From Candidatus Gastranaerophilales bacterium (GTDB lineage: Bacteria; Cyanobacteriota; Vampirovibrionia; Gastranaerophilales; Gastranaerophilaceae), in the NCBI GenBank assembly GCA_944326685.1, contig CALVEV010000018.1:1-64000 (forward strand): 64,000 nt of DNA, given 5' to 3'. Positions within the stretch are counted from its first letter, which is position 1. Every line of letters begins with the position of its first letter. Shown in pieces: positions 8,233-18,185 of the stretch. The notes under the pieces were generated by a model that was not told the DNA's origin, made no database searches, and was given only the letters and a program-made list of their open reading frames with translations. The translations under genes and the position numbers were made by a program.

Positions 8233-9843
8233 ATGGGATTAGCAGCATCACAAGCAAGATTATTAAGCTTAACAGTAAGACAGCACTCCGTAGAAGGTAG
8301 GGCTCAATACTTACAAGCTCAAAAATTGCGTCTAGCAAACGATTCTGATGCTGTTTATCAAAAATACATTAATGCACTTGATGCTACGAGATTACAAACT
8401 AAAACTTATGATAGTTCTGGCAAAGTTCAATGGATAGATGGTAGCTTTAATAACTTAACTAAATATACACACGATGATAAAGCTAATGGTAATGTTTATT
8501 ATGTTCAAGATATAAATGATGGTCTTTTATACCAACCACTCAGAATATGTGATGCTTATAATAATGCAGCAGGCGATTTATTTGCATTTTTAGATAGCAT
8601 GGGAGTAAGTTATGAAAAAGATGCACATACAGACGATTACATAAACGCAGAAGCATTGGTTAATGAAGATATAGCAAAAGGTTGGAATGTTATCCCATAC
8701 GATAAAACTTTTTTAGATAGATATAATGAACTTAAAGTAGAAATAAAATATCCAAGTGCAACTAACACATACAAAAATGCAAATTACATAAATTCGCTTT
8801 TGTATCTTGCATACAATTCAAATAATTATGAAATATATACACCTACAACAAGTAATCAATATACTGAATTAAAAACATATTTAAATGAACTAAAAAATTC
8901 ATCATACTATACAAATAGCGATAATAAAAAACTTATAGATTACTGTTTAAATTTTAACATTCCAAGTATTTTTGACAATCCTTCAAATGTTAACACATTA
9001 ACAGCCAAAAATCTAAACGGCTCAGTACAATATATAACATATGACAAATCTACAGAAGAAAGTATAGATAATGAAGATGAAAGACAACAAGTAGATGATA
9101 AATTTAAATTATCAATGCTCCTAAATGGAGGTAGCTATAAACTAAATAATGGAGCCGAAACAAACATTTATGATGACGCAACAAAAACATTCTTAAGTTC
9201 TTATACAGGATGGAATAATGCTTCAATAGGTGACGCACTATTTGTTTTAACAGAAAATATACTTGCAGAAGAAAATGAAAAAGCAATTGCTACTGCTCAA
9301 AGCGACTTAGAAACATTACTAACTAGTAATGGTCTTGACAAAAACACAGTAGAAACTACTCTTAGCAATTTTGAAAAATACAATGAACACCTAAATAACT
9401 TATTAGCACAAAATCAAGAAACATTTACAAAATACTTAGATGTTGAAATTGGTAAATATTATGAAAATCTATTTTATGCAATTCAAACAGCTGGGGGCTG
9501 TAAAGAGATATCTGATACAAATGCTAAAAGTGCTACTTGGGTTAATAACATGATTAAAAACACACAAGTTGTGTTAGGTATCTATAATGAAGAATCAAAA
9601 GAATTTGAAAGTATATCTGCTTCTACTAATACTGGTTTAAGAGAAGTAACTAACGACGAAGAAATAATACTAGCAGATAGTGAATATGAAACTGAATTAC
9701 AAGAAATAGATTCAAAAGAAAAAAAATATCAAATAGAGCTAAATCAACTTGAAGCAGAAAGAAATTCTATTAAAACAGAAATAGATGCATTGAAACAAAT
9801 AGCAAAAGAAAATATTGAAAAGACATTTACTACATTTACTTAA
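8233..9843 (+). CDS. Unknown protein with 'SQARLL' N-terminus and conserved C-terminal coiled coil
   Basis: I do not recognise a named family. The 536-residue protein opens with MGLAASQARLLSLTVRQ and a helical stretch to about residue 50. It ends with about 60 residues of charged coiled coil (from ADSEYETELQEID to KENIEKTFTTF). Both ends clearly match the 889-residue protein at 19774, while the middle is unrelated and is Asn/Tyr/Thr-rich. There is no signal peptide and no membrane segment. Constant N- and C-terminal helices around a variable centre recall flagellin- or hook-type proteins and other filament or adhesin subunits, but no flagellar gene is nearby. The ribosome site is weak (AGGA 12 bases upstream). 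Function unknown. Confidence 0.75.
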   Translation: MGLAASQARLLSLTVRQHSVEGRAQYLQAQKLRLANDSDAVYQKYINALDATRLQTKTYDSSGKVQWIDGSFNNLTKYTHDDKANGNVYYVQDINDGLLYQPLRICDAYNNAAGDLFAFLDSMGVSYEKDAHTDDYINAEALVNEDIAKGWNVIPYDKTFLDRYNELKVEIKYPSATNTYKNANYINSLLYLAYNSNNYEIYTPTTSNQYTELKTYLNELKNSSYYTNSDNKKLIDYCLNFNIPSIFDNPSNVNTLTAKNLNGSVQYITYDKSTEESIDNEDERQQVDDKFKLSMLLNGGSYKLNNGAETNIYDDATKTFLSSYTGWNNASIGDALFVLTENILAEENEKAIATAQSDLETLLTSNGLDKNTVETTLSNFEKYNEHLNNLLAQNQETFTKYLDVEIGKYYENLFYAIQTAGGCKEISDTNAKSATWVNNMIKNTQVVLGIYNEESKEFESISASTNTGLREVTNDEEIILADSEYETELQEIDSKEKKYQIELNQLEAERNSIKTEIDALKQIAKENIEKTFTTFT

Positions 9844-9845
9844 AA

Positions 9846-11540
9846 CTATTTGATAGACTTACAACCTTCATCTTCTCTATCAATTTTCCCATCAAAATCA
9901 TTATCAATACCGTCAGAACAAGACCCTATTGAATAAATACTTTCTGCTGATACATCATGAGTTAACCAAAAATTATAAATTTTACCCCATAAATATTCAA
10001 AAAATTTCCGATAAAAAACTGCAACTTCTCTATTTTTTATAATTATTAAATTTTCATCATTCTTATAATTCCCTGAATATGAAAAATTCATAGATCCAAT
10101 CACAACATATTTATCATCAATAATTATAGATTTGGAATGTAATTTCCCTGCATAATTTTCTGTTTTAACCAATATTCCATTATTTCTTAATATCTGATGT
10201 TTAGAAGATTTACCCTTTGCATTCACAGCATCGACTATAACCTTAACATCCACTCCTCGTTTCTTAGCTGATATCAAAGCTGTCGTAATATCTTTATCTG
10301 TTATCAAAAATACAGGCATGTATATATATGATTTTGCAGAATTTATTAAAGGAATAATTGCTTTATGAGAAGCATCATCTTTAGGAGAAAAATATACAGA
10401 AATAATTGTATTACCTAGAATAATATCATTTTTGTTTATTGATGCTTTTGCAGTATGAAAATTCCTATTATACATCTGCTCAAATTCCTGCAGATAAATT
10501 TTTGCAACAGAAGTAGAATCAATTAATAGAGCACTATTAGAATTAAATCCAGACATATCAGTACAGCTTAAATTAGCAGAACCTGTAATAACTCTTTTAG
10601 AATCAAATATATAAAACTTATCATGCATAATTGAATTGTCTAAATCAGACACTGAATTAGGTATAAATTTAGCAATAAAATCAGTATCTGAATAAATATT
10701 TCCACCATTCAAATTTCTATCATAAACTAATCTTATTTTTACCCCTCTTTTCATAGCATTTGAAAGAGCAAACTCAATCGCAGGAACATGCTCATATCCA
10801 TAAATTGCCATATCAATAGTTTGTTGAGATGAATTAATCTGAGTTAATATTTCCTTGCATATATCAGATTTACATTCATTAGACACCTTCAAATTAGTAG
10901 TATAATCCGAAAAAAGTATTTTAATATATGGAATTTTTAACACCAATGATGGTTTAAGGATTTTGGATACTTTTGTTTTTTCTGGTTTTATATTTTTTTT
11001 ATTATCTAAACAAAACCTACAAGGAACTGCCCCATCTGACAAATTTCTCTTTGGAATTATAACTACATTATGAGCCATAGCCCCATATTTACAACTTAAT
11101 TTGTGATACTTTTTTGATTTTAAATTATAAATAACAAAATTTTGCTTTCTTGCATATTTTAACTCAACACCAAATTGCTCAGAATTAATTGGTAAACCAT
11201 TTCTTATAACAAAGGCAGACTTTAATAATTTATTTTTATAGTCATCTAACACAATAGGTTTACCTAAAAGATTATCATCAGCAAATTTATCAGCTAAATG
11301 CCCAACAGCTAAAATATCATCATAAGATACACCTAGTTTTTGAGCCACTTCTTTGCATAATTCTTTATTCTTAAAAGACAATACACATAAATCAAAACTA
11401 ATAGACTTATCATTATCTAAAACAATAGAATTAGGAGTATTTATTTTTACCACACGAATATATTTTTCTGAATATTTAACATAAAAAATAAATCCCAATA
11501 AGACAGTAAAAATTAATAATATCCCGTAAATCTTTTTCAT
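9846..11540 (-). CDS. Exported/anchored phospholipase-D-superfamily protein
   Basis: A 564-residue protein with a membrane segment at about residues 5-22. A small domain at about 135-180 has a His/Cys pattern (KYHKLSCKYG then PCRFC) that could bind zinc. Two PLD domains follow with complete HKD motifs: HDKFYIFD at 306-313 and HSKSIIID at 468-475. Two HKD motifs in one chain usually form one active site acting on phosphodiesters in lipids or nucleic acids. The C-terminus (541-560) has a DGIDNDFDG motif flanked by Cys, as in calcium-binding secreted proteins. The catalytic part is expected outside the cytoplasm. The ATG lies six bases after a perfect TATAAT and has no Shine-Dalgarno. The substrate is not known; nuclease or phospholipase are both possible. 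Confidence 0.82.
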   Translation of the reverse strand: MKKIYGILLIFTVLLGFIFYVKYSEKYIRVVKINTPNSIVLDNDKSISFDLCVLSFKNKELCKEVAQKLGVSYDDILAVGHLADKFADDNLLGKPIVLDDYKNKLLKSAFVIRNGLPINSEQFGVELKYARKQNFVIYNLKSKKYHKLSCKYGAMAHNVVIIPKRNLSDGAVPCRFCLDNKKNIKPEKTKVSKILKPSLVLKIPYIKILFSDYTTNLKVSNECKSDICKEILTQINSSQQTIDMAIYGYEHVPAIEFALSNAMKRGVKIRLVYDRNLNGGNIYSDTDFIAKFIPNSVSDLDNSIMHDKFYIFDSKRVITGSANLSCTDMSGFNSNSALLIDSTSVAKIYLQEFEQMYNRNFHTAKASINKNDIILGNTIISVYFSPKDDASHKAIIPLINSAKSYIYMPVFLITDKDITTALISAKKRGVDVKVIVDAVNAKGKSSKHQILRNNGILVKTENYAGKLHSKSIIIDDKYVVIGSMNFSYSGNYKNDENLIIIKNREVAVFYRKFFEYLWGKIYNFWLTHDVSAESIYSIGSCSDGIDNDFDGKIDREDEGCKSIK

Positions 11541-11546
11541 AAAACA

Positions 11547-11552
11547 ATTATA
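11547..11552 (-). promoter_or_regulatory. -10 box TATAAT for the PLD gene
   Basis: On the minus strand TATAAT is followed by TGTTTT and then the ATG at 11540. It sits at the tail of the oadB terminator, so the PLD gene can be transcribed independently, probably as a leaderless mRNA. Confidence 0.5.
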
Positions 11553-11555
11553 ACA

Positions 11556-11585
11556 AAAAGTACCCCATCAATGATGAGGTACTTT
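11556..11585 (-). terminator. Terminator after oadB
   Basis: On the minus strand a roughly 14-bp stem (AAAAGTACCTCATCA against its partner, with one G-U pair) is followed by a U run and TTGTTATAAT. It separates the oad cluster from the PLD gene. Confidence 0.8.
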
Positions 11586-11604
11586 TCAAAATAAATTAAT
11601 TGTA

Positions 11605-12780
11605 TTAGTGGCAAAGAGCTAAAAGAACCCCAGCTGCAACGGCAGAACCGATAACACCTGATACGTTAGGTCCCATAGCGTGCATTAACAAGAAGTTTTG
11701 GTTATTATATTCCAAACCAACTTTGTTAGAAACACGAGCTGCCATAGGTACAGCAGAAACACCTGCTGAACCAATCAACGGATTGATTTTTTCTTTAGAG
11801 AATAAGTTCATAATCTTAGCCATTATAACCCCAGCTGCTGTAGCTAATGAGAAAGCTACAATACCTAATACTAGGATAAATAATGTTTGAATAGTTAAGA
11901 ACTGTTCTGCTGATAATTTAGAACCAACAGATAATCCTAAGAAAATAGTTACAATATTGATTAAAGCGTTTTGCATTGTATCAGAAAGTCTTTCTACAAC
12001 ACCACATTCTTTAGCTAAATTACCAAATACTAAAGCCCCAAGTAATGGACAAGCATCAGGTAATAAGAAAATACAAAGAGTAAGAACCATTAGAGGGAAA
12101 ACAATTTTTTCTCTTTTTGATACTTCTCTTAATTGTTTCATTTCAATTTTACGTTCAGCTTCTGTAGTACATAATTTCATAATAGGAGGTTGGATAACTG
12201 GAACCAAAGCCATATATGAATATGCAGCAACTGCAATAGCACCTAATAATTCAGGAGCTAATTTTGAAGTAACGAAAATTGAAGTAGGACCATCAGCACC
12301 ACCAATGATACCGATAGCACCTGATTGTGGTAATGTGAACCCAAATACACAAAGTGCTAATAATAATGCACCAAATATACCAAACTGAGCAGCACCACCT
12401 AATAATGCAGTTTTAGGGTTAGCAATTAACGGACCAAAGTCAGTCATAGCACCAACACCCATAAAGATTATTAATGGGAATAATCCTTGGTGAATACCAG
12501 CTTCATATATGATACCTAAGAAACCATGAGGACCTGCAATATCACATACTGGAATATTTGATAAGAAACCACCAAATGCAATTGGGACTAACAATAGTGG
12601 CTCAAATTGTTTTTTAATACCTAACCACATTAGGAATAAACAAATTACTAACATAATTGGGTGTCCAAATTGATGTAAAAATTGTTCAACAGGACTTGTT
12701 ATAGTAGGATCAGCAGGGGATATCATATTAAATATCCCTGTTGAATGCCATAAATTCATTAAACCTTCAGCTATTTGCAT
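11605..12780 (-). CDS. oadB: Na+-transporting carboxylic acid decarboxylase, beta subunit
   Basis: The membrane subunit that decarboxylates carboxybiotin and pumps Na+ outward. The 391-residue, highly hydrophobic protein shows the family segments [17 protein letters not shown] at about 160-176 and [23 protein letters not shown] near 335-357, which hold the conserved Asp and Ser residues of the ion path. AGGAGG precedes its ATG. It follows oadA by 10 bases and is the last gene of the cluster. The same beta family serves oxaloacetate, methylmalonyl-CoA and glutaconyl-CoA pumps; the type is set by oadA. Confidence 0.94.
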   Translation of the reverse strand: MQIAEGLMNLWHSTGIFNMISPADPTITSPVEQFLHQFGHPIMLVICLFLMWLGIKKQFEPLLLVPIAFGGFLSNIPVCDIAGPHGFLGIIYEAGIHQGLFPLIIFMGVGAMTDFGPLIANPKTALLGGAAQFGIFGALLLALCVFGFTLPQSGAIGIIGGADGPTSIFVTSKLAPELLGAIAVAAYSYMALVPVIQPPIMKLCTTEAERKIEMKQLREVSKREKIVFPLMVLTLCIFLLPDACPLLGALVFGNLAKECGVVERLSDTMQNALINIVTIFLGLSVGSKLSAEQFLTIQTLFILVLGIVAFSLATAAGVIMAKIMNLFSKEKINPLIGSAGVSAVPMAARVSNKVGLEYNNQNFLLMHAMGPNVSGVIGSAVAAGVLLALCH

Positions 12781-12790
12781 CTCAAGCCTC

Positions 12791-14581
12791 CTAACCTAAA
12801 GTTACCAATACTTGACCGGTAATGACTTTATCACCTTGAGCAACATCAACTGATTGAATTGTTCCTGCAGATGGAGATTTAACTTCTGTTTCCATTTTCA
12901 TAGCTTCTAAAACTAAAAGTACATCGCCTTCTTCTACAGTATCACCAACTTCAACACAAGTTTTTAATACGTTACCTGGTAATGCTGCTTTAACTGGAGT
13001 TCCATCACCAGATGCAGCTGCTGCTTGTTGAATACCTTCTGTAACAGAAATATCATATGATTTTCCATTAACTGTAGCTTTTTTATCACCTTCAAGTTTA
13101 ACAGCATAGTTTTTACCATTAACTTTAACTGTGTATTCGCTACCGTTTTTAGAAACTGGAGCACAAGCTTGTTCAGGACAATTCTTACGAACACCGATAA
13201 CTCCGTTTCCTTGTAAGAACATAATACCTTTTTCTTTACAAGCACCTGCGATGAAAATATTTTCATCATTAACTTCTAAGCCAGCATCTTGTAGCATTTT
13301 TGTAGCTGCTGCTATACCTTTTGTTTCATCTTTATCGTTTAAGTCTACAACTGTTTCAGTAGTTGGTTGTAAACCTAATTGTTCTTCTGCTACTTTAACT
13401 ACTTCACTATCTGGTTCACAAGGAGTTTTTCCAAAGTAACCTAATACCATTTTACCGTAGCCTTCTGCAATCTTTTTCCAAGGGCCAAACATTACGTTGT
13501 TAAATGCTTGTTGGAAATAGAATTGAGAAACTGGAGTAACTGATGTTCCAAATCCACCTTTTTCTACAACTTCTTTCATAGCTGCTACAACTTCTGGGAA
13601 TCTGTTCATTACACCATTATCTCTCATCATTTGAGTATTAGCTGTTAACGCACCACCTGGTAATGGTGAAGAAATAATCATTGGGTTAACTGCTAATGCT
13701 TCTGGAGGTAAGAAGTAATCTTTCATACATTCTTTGAAGATTTCTTCTGTTTCAATAATTTTTTCTACATCGATACCTAAATCGTATTCAGTACCTTTTA
13801 ATGCGTGCCACATAGAAACGATATCTGGTTGAGCTGTACCACCAGAAACTGGTTTCATAGCTAAGTCGATACCATCAGCACCACCATCAAGTGCAGCTAA
13901 GTAAGCAGCTAAACCTGTACCAGCTGTTTCGTGTGAGTGGAATCTAATATGAGCATCTGCACCTAAGATTTCTCTTGTACGTTTAATTGTTTCATATACT
14001 TTTCTTGGTGAAGAAGTACCTGAAGCATCTTTGAATGCTAAACTATCAAATGGAATACCTGCATCTAAAATTGAACGTAATACTCTTTCGTAGAATTCTA
14101 CGTCATGAGCACCTGTACATCCGATAGGTAATTCCATCATTGTTATTGTTACTTCGTGTTTTAAACCGTTATCTTTAATACATTGACCTGAGTAAATTAA
14201 GTTGTTTACATCGTTTAATGCATCAAAGTTTCTAACAGTTGTTACACCGTGTTTTTTGAACATTTTTGCGTGTAAGTTAATCATATCTCTTGGTTGAGAA
14301 TCTAAACCTACAACGTTAACACCACGAGCTAATGATTGTAAGTTGATATCTGGACCAACTGCTGCTCTGATTTTATCCATTGTTTCAAAAGCATTTTCGT
14401 TACAGTAGAAAATTGGTGATTGGAATCTAGCACCACCTGCAACTTCAAAATGTCTGATACCTGCATCTACTGCTGATTTTAATGCAGGAAGAAAATCATC
14501 AACGAATACTCTTGCGCCATAAACGGATTGAAAACCGTCTCTGAAAGAAGTATCCATAACTTTAATTAGTTTTTTTGTCAT
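12791..14581 (-). CDS. oadA: Oxaloacetate decarboxylase alpha subunit (carboxyltransferase plus biotin carrier)
   Basis: Transfers the carboxyl group of oxaloacetate to biotin, yielding pyruvate. The HMGL-type carboxyltransferase barrel starts with [12 protein letters not shown], a variant of the usual RDxxQS motif, and carries [10 protein letters not shown] and the PGGALTANT segment. The C-terminal biotinyl domain has [11 protein letters not shown] with the lysine that is biotinylated. No ATP-grasp carboxylase domain is present, so it is a decarboxylase or transcarboxylase rather than a full pyruvate carboxylase. An in-frame TTG 24 bases upstream would overlap the AGAGAGGAT ribosome site, so the ATG at 14581 is taken as start (596 residues). 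Confidence 0.9.
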   Translation of the reverse strand: MTKKLIKVMDTSFRDGFQSVYGARVFVDDFLPALKSAVDAGIRHFEVAGGARFQSPIFYCNENAFETMDKIRAAVGPDINLQSLARGVNVVGLDSQPRDMINLHAKMFKKHGVTTVRNFDALNDVNNLIYSGQCIKDNGLKHEVTITMMELPIGCTGAHDVEFYERVLRSILDAGIPFDSLAFKDASGTSSPRKVYETIKRTREILGADAHIRFHSHETAGTGLAAYLAALDGGADGIDLAMKPVSGGTAQPDIVSMWHALKGTEYDLGIDVEKIIETEEIFKECMKDYFLPPEALAVNPMIISSPLPGGALTANTQMMRDNGVMNRFPEVVAAMKEVVEKGGFGTSVTPVSQFYFQQAFNNVMFGPWKKIAEGYGKMVLGYFGKTPCEPDSEVVKVAEEQLGLQPTTETVVDLNDKDETKGIAAATKMLQDAGLEVNDENIFIAGACKEKGIMFLQGNGVIGVRKNCPEQACAPVSKNGSEYTVKVNGKNYAVKLEGDKKATVNGKSYDISVTEGIQQAAAASGDGTPVKAALPGNVLKTCVEVGDTVEEGDVLLVLEAMKMETEVKSPSAGTIQSVDVAQGDKVITGQVLVTLG

Positions 14582-14647
14582 TTCTTTATCCTCTCTATAA
14601 TACAAAAATTTTTAAGCATAAAAAAAGATACTCTAAAGACAAGTACC

Positions 14648-14881
14648 TTATTTTTTCATCATTGCTGACAATATAGCTACAGCAACTTCTTCATCATTTG
14701 AACTTTTTACTGATCTTTTTGAACCGGTTGTCTCTGGAATAACTTCTGGAAATATTTTATTCAACCAAATAACAACTTTTGACATGATATCCATGCAAAA
14801 AATCATTATACATAGGAAGAATAAAACTGTACCCATCCCTATAACCATTAGGGCTAAGCCATTTGCTAAATTTTCATTCAT
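14648..14881 (-). CDS. oadG: OadG-like gamma subunit of the Na+ decarboxylase
   Basis: A 77-residue protein with one N-terminal membrane helix (about residues 9-30, MVIGMGTVLFFLCIMIF) and a polar tail ending in EEVAVAILSAMMKK. This is the usual shape of the gamma subunit, which tethers OadA to OadB. AGGAGATAT lies before the ATG. Its start overlaps the birA stop by 4 bases. Small subunits like this vary greatly, so the call rests on shape, the VAxAxA-type tail and position. Confidence 0.85.
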   Translation of the reverse strand: MNENLANGLALMVIGMGTVLFFLCIMIFCMDIMSKVVIWLNKIFPEVIPETTGSKRSVKSSNDEEVAVAILSAMMKK

Positions 14882-15594
14882 AATATATCTCCTATTAAAA
14901 ATACATGATTTTTATTATTTTCATTTAAAACCAAAGCTCCATCATCGGTTAATCCAACTGCTATTCCCTCGTGTATTTCGTCTAATACATTGATGGAAAC
15001 TCTCGTGTTCAAAAATGATGCCCTTTTTATATATTCATCTTTTATATACAAAAAGCCCTCATTTATAAATTTATCATAATACAAACAAAACTTTTCTAAA
15101 AGGGCATGCAAAAATTTATCTCTATCAATTTTTTGATTCAAACATACAGCTAAAGATGTAGCCGGTTTATCAATATTATCAAGGCTTTCTTGTGAAGTGT
15201 TCAAATTAATCCCAATCCCCAAAGCCAAACCTAAGAATTTATTTCCTTGCATTGAGGTCTCAGACAAAATTCCTGCAATTTTTTTCCCATTAACTAAAAC
15301 ATCATTTGGCCATTTAATTTTCGCTTCAACACCATAATCTTCCAATGTTTGAGCAAGTATAACCGATAAATATTGCGTAAGATTTGAATAAATAGACTTA
15401 AATTCATCAAAAGGCTTCAAGAAAAATGTCATATATATATTATCAGATCCTGTATCAATCCACTTTCTTGATAATCTTCCTCTTCCTGCTGTTTGATGAG
15501 AAGTATATACAACTGTAAAATCTTTTAGCTTGCTGGCATGGGATTTTACATAAGCATTTGTTGAATCAACTTCATCTAAATACAATAATTCCAT
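14878..15594 (-). CDS. birA: Biotin-[acetyl-CoA-carboxylase] ligase without DNA-binding domain
   Basis: Attaches biotin to the lysine of biotin carrier domains, here most obviously that of OadA two genes downstream. Motifs: DEVDSTNAYVKSH at the N-terminus, QTAGRGRLSRKW for biotinyl-AMP binding, and KWPNDVLVNGKKIAGIL. The 238 residues hold the catalytic and small C-terminal domains only, so it cannot act as the BirA repressor. An upstream in-frame TTG at 15612 exists, but the ATG at 15594 is preferred: it aligns with family starts and lies six bases after a perfect TATAAT, without Shine-Dalgarno. Confidence 0.93.
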   Translation of the reverse strand: MELLYLDEVDSTNAYVKSHASKLKDFTVVYTSHQTAGRGRLSRKWIDTGSDNIYMTFFLKPFDEFKSIYSNLTQYLSVILAQTLEDYGVEAKIKWPNDVLVNGKKIAGILSETSMQGNKFLGLALGIGINLNTSQESLDNIDKPATSLAVCLNQKIDRDKFLHALLEKFCLYYDKFINEGFLYIKDEYIKRASFLNTRVSINVLDEIHEGIAVGLTDDGALVLNENNKNHVFLIGDIL

Positions 15595-15600
15595 AGGTAA

Positions 15601-15606
15601 ATTATA
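15601..15606 (-). promoter_or_regulatory. -10 box TATAAT before birA
   Basis: On the minus strand TATAAT-TTACCT-ATG. This is the same six-base spacing as at ribF, the PLD gene and the ABC ATPase gene. It would start a leaderless birA-oadG-oadA-oadB transcript. Confidence 0.5.
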
Positions 15607-15618
15607 ACTCAAACAAAC

Positions 15619-17817
15619 TTATAAAATATCAATCGGATCAACATCTATAGCCAATCTTATATCTTTTGGCATGGTAATTTTATCAAAGAATTTTGAAACA
15701 AATGAATGACCTTTTTCGTTTAATTTATTCTTTATAAGAATTTGGAATCTATAGAAACCATTTAATCGTTCAATAACGCAAGGAGAAGGGCCTAAAACTG
15801 ATAAATATTCAGAAAAACCAAACTTATCAGTCATAGTATTTAATCTCATCGCAATTTCCATGGCTGATTTTTCTGCCCTAAAATTATTTTCACAGCTTAC
15901 TATAATCCTTATAATTTGACTAAAAGGAGGATAATCAAATTCCTCTCTTGCAGATATTTCTGTATCAAAGAATTTAGAATAATTCTGTTCTTTGGCACTT
16001 TCTAAAGCATAAAAATCAGGATTGTATGTTTGGAAAATTACATCACCTAAATATTCTCCACGACCTGCACGACCTGCAACTTGCGTTAAAAGTTGGAATC
16101 CTCTTTCTGCAGCTCTGAAATCAGGTAAGTTAAAACTTGCATCTGCACTTATAACCCCAACTAAAGTAACATTTGGATTATCTAACCCTTTTGCAATCAT
16201 TTGTGTTCCAACAAGAATATCTATTTCACCTTTTTGGAACCTGTTTAAAACCTCAATATGCGCATTTTTCCTTGATAAAATATCACTATCAATTCTTTCA
16301 ACTCTTGCATCCGGATAAAGCTCTTTTATAAGCATTTCAACTTTTTGTGTTCCCATACCAGAGTTTCTTAAAGCATCAGAACCACAATTTGGACACTCAT
16401 CAGGGAAAGAACTTTCTTGACCACAATAGTGGCATTTCAATTTTTTATCTGCAGCATGCCATATCATTGGAATTGCACAATTAGGACATTCTATAACTTG
16501 CCCACAAGCTCTACATTGTGTATAAGTTGAAAATCCTCGTCTATTTATTAATAAAATTGTTTGTTTACCTTTTGCTAAAGTATCAGAAATCTCTGCTTGC
16601 AAAGGTTTTGATATAACTGACTTATAAGCAGCTTTTGAATACTCTTGCATGTTTATAACTTTAATCTTTGCCATTGGTGCATTGTTATATCTTTTAAGCA
16701 TCTCAAAAAGATTATTGTTATTAGTTGCATAGTAATAATTTGAAATATCAGGAGTTGCAGATCCTAATATTAATGGAGCTTTGTAATATTGGGATAATTT
16801 TTTAGCAATTGTTCGAGCATCATATCTTGGAGCTGGATTTGATTGTTTATAAGCAGACTCGTGTTCTTCATCAACAATTATTAAACCTATATCTTGTAAC
16901 GGCGCAAATACTGCAGAACGAGCGCCTGCAAGAATTTTTATTTCATTGTTATAAAGTCTTTTCCATACATCATATTTTTCGCCATCTGAAATACTACTAT
17001 GCCAAATTGCAACATCTTCTGTTCCAAATTTTCTCGCTAATCTTTTTGTAAGTTGTGATGCCAAAGCAATTTCAGGTGCTAAAAACAATACATTTTTACC
17101 CTCTTTTATTACATCATCAATAAGCTTAAAATAAACCTCGGTTTTACCAGATGCCGTAACCCCATGTAATAAAATTGGATTTGGGGAATTTATCTTTTTC
17201 TTTATACTTTGATAAACCTCTTCTTGAACATCAGAAAGTTTTGATAAAGGTTCTTTTTTTATATCTGAAAAGATTGATAAAGGGTTTCTATAAATTTCAT
17301 CAGTATGGAATTTTACACACCCCATTGATTCAAGCTTTTTCATAGTTGCACGTGTAGTTTTTGCAACTTTCTCAAAATCTATTAAAGGGAAACGCCCTGT
17401 TTCTTGCAATTTATTCAATATTTCTATTTGTCTTTTTGTCGCACCCTCCGAAGTTACATATTCAACCGAATACTCTGTCTTTGCATTTTTATCAATCAAC
17501 TTCATAGGAATTGCCATATTTAAAACAGTCACAAAATCGCAGCAGTAATAATTAGCAACCCATTCTAATAGTTTGAGGTACTTCAAAGAAAACAAAGGTG
17601 TTTCATCCAAAATTCTGTTTATTTTTTTAGCCTTGATAGACTCATCCAAATAATCAGAAAACCCGACAACAAAAGCATTAACTAAACCTTGACGACCAAA
17701 CGGAACAAGAACTGCTTGACCTATTTTAATCTTATCTTTGATATCATCGGGTATTATATAACTGAATGTCTTAACACCTAAACCTTTAATATTTACAAGG
17801 ACAAGTGCGTAATTCAT
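15619..17817 (-). CDS. priA: Primosomal replication helicase PriA
   Basis: A 3'-5' helicase that reloads the replisome at stalled forks. In order: N-terminal DNA-binding domain, helicase core with Walker A GVTASGKTEVY at about 218-228, DEEH box in IVDEEHESAY, GSATPD motif III, then a zinc-binding insert with four CxxC pairs (CRACG, CPNC, CHYCG, CPNCG), and motif V/VI near QVAGRAGRG. The 732 residues are a normal length. It starts 2 bases after the PC4-like gene, so translation is probably coupled. birA starts shortly after its stop. Confidence 0.96.
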   Translation of the reverse strand: MNYALVLVNIKGLGVKTFSYIIPDDIKDKIKIGQAVLVPFGRQGLVNAFVVGFSDYLDESIKAKKINRILDETPLFSLKYLKLLEWVANYYCCDFVTVLNMAIPMKLIDKNAKTEYSVEYVTSEGATKRQIEILNKLQETGRFPLIDFEKVAKTTRATMKKLESMGCVKFHTDEIYRNPLSIFSDIKKEPLSKLSDVQEEVYQSIKKKINSPNPILLHGVTASGKTEVYFKLIDDVIKEGKNVLFLAPEIALASQLTKRLARKFGTEDVAIWHSSISDGEKYDVWKRLYNNEIKILAGARSAVFAPLQDIGLIIVDEEHESAYKQSNPAPRYDARTIAKKLSQYYKAPLILGSATPDISNYYYATNNNNLFEMLKRYNNAPMAKIKVINMQEYSKAAYKSVISKPLQAEISDTLAKGKQTILLINRRGFSTYTQCRACGQVIECPNCAIPMIWHAADKKLKCHYCGQESSFPDECPNCGSDALRNSGMGTQKVEMLIKELYPDARVERIDSDILSRKNAHIEVLNRFQKGEIDILVGTQMIAKGLDNPNVTLVGVISADASFNLPDFRAAERGFQLLTQVAGRAGRGEYLGDVIFQTYNPDFYALESAKEQNYSKFFDTEISAREEFDYPPFSQIIRIIVSCENNFRAEKSAMEIAMRLNTMTDKFGFSEYLSVLGPSPCVIERLNGFYRFQILIKNKLNEKGHSFVSKFFDKITMPKDIRLAIDVDPIDIL

Positions 17818-17819
17818 AA

Positions 17820-18056
17820 TTATTCTTCTGACATAAATTCTTTCATAGCATCATCAACAGCATCTCTTAAGATTTCCATTTGATCTGGAGTAAAAGTAAC
17901 TCCTTTTTTTGTAGGAATCCAAGTAGATCCACCATCATTTGTAAAGAATATTCTCATATTCAAATAGCTTTTACCATTGTATTCACTGATTGAAATTTTT
18001 AATTGCTCAGTGTCACTTCTTTCGATAACTGCTAATTCTTTTTCTTCTTTTGCCAT
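17820..18056 (-). CDS. PC4/YdbC-like ssDNA-binding protein
   Basis: A 78-residue protein resembling the PC4 (Sub1) single-strand-binding fold found in bacterial YdbC proteins. Four beta strands, including YNGKSYLNMRIFF, are followed by the GSTWIPTKKGVTFTPDQ segment and a C-terminal helix. The K-K-G-V-T-F/L pattern is characteristic of the family. GGGAG precedes the ATG. It lies directly upstream of priA, which fits a role at single-stranded DNA in replication or transcription, although that role is inferred. Confidence 0.8.
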   Translation of the reverse strand: MAKEEKELAVIERSDTEQLKISISEYNGKSYLNMRIFFTNDGGSTWIPTKKGVTFTPDQMEILRDAVDDAMKEFMSEE

Positions 18057-18137
18057 GATAAACTCCCTTTCTTAACATGTACAAATTAAATTTTACATGA
18101 AAAAAAATAATAATACCATCAACAAAAGAATACTAAA

Positions 18138-18162
18138 AAGCCCTGCGGTAAATACAGGGCTT
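18138..18162 (-). terminator. Terminator after the phosphodiester glycosidase gene
   Basis: Stem AAGCCCTG/CAGGGCTT with a 9-base loop; on the minus strand it runs into TTTTTAGT. It lies 24 bases past the stop codon. Confidence 0.85.
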
Positions 18163-18185
18163 AAGAAGATATCTTCTGGGATAAA

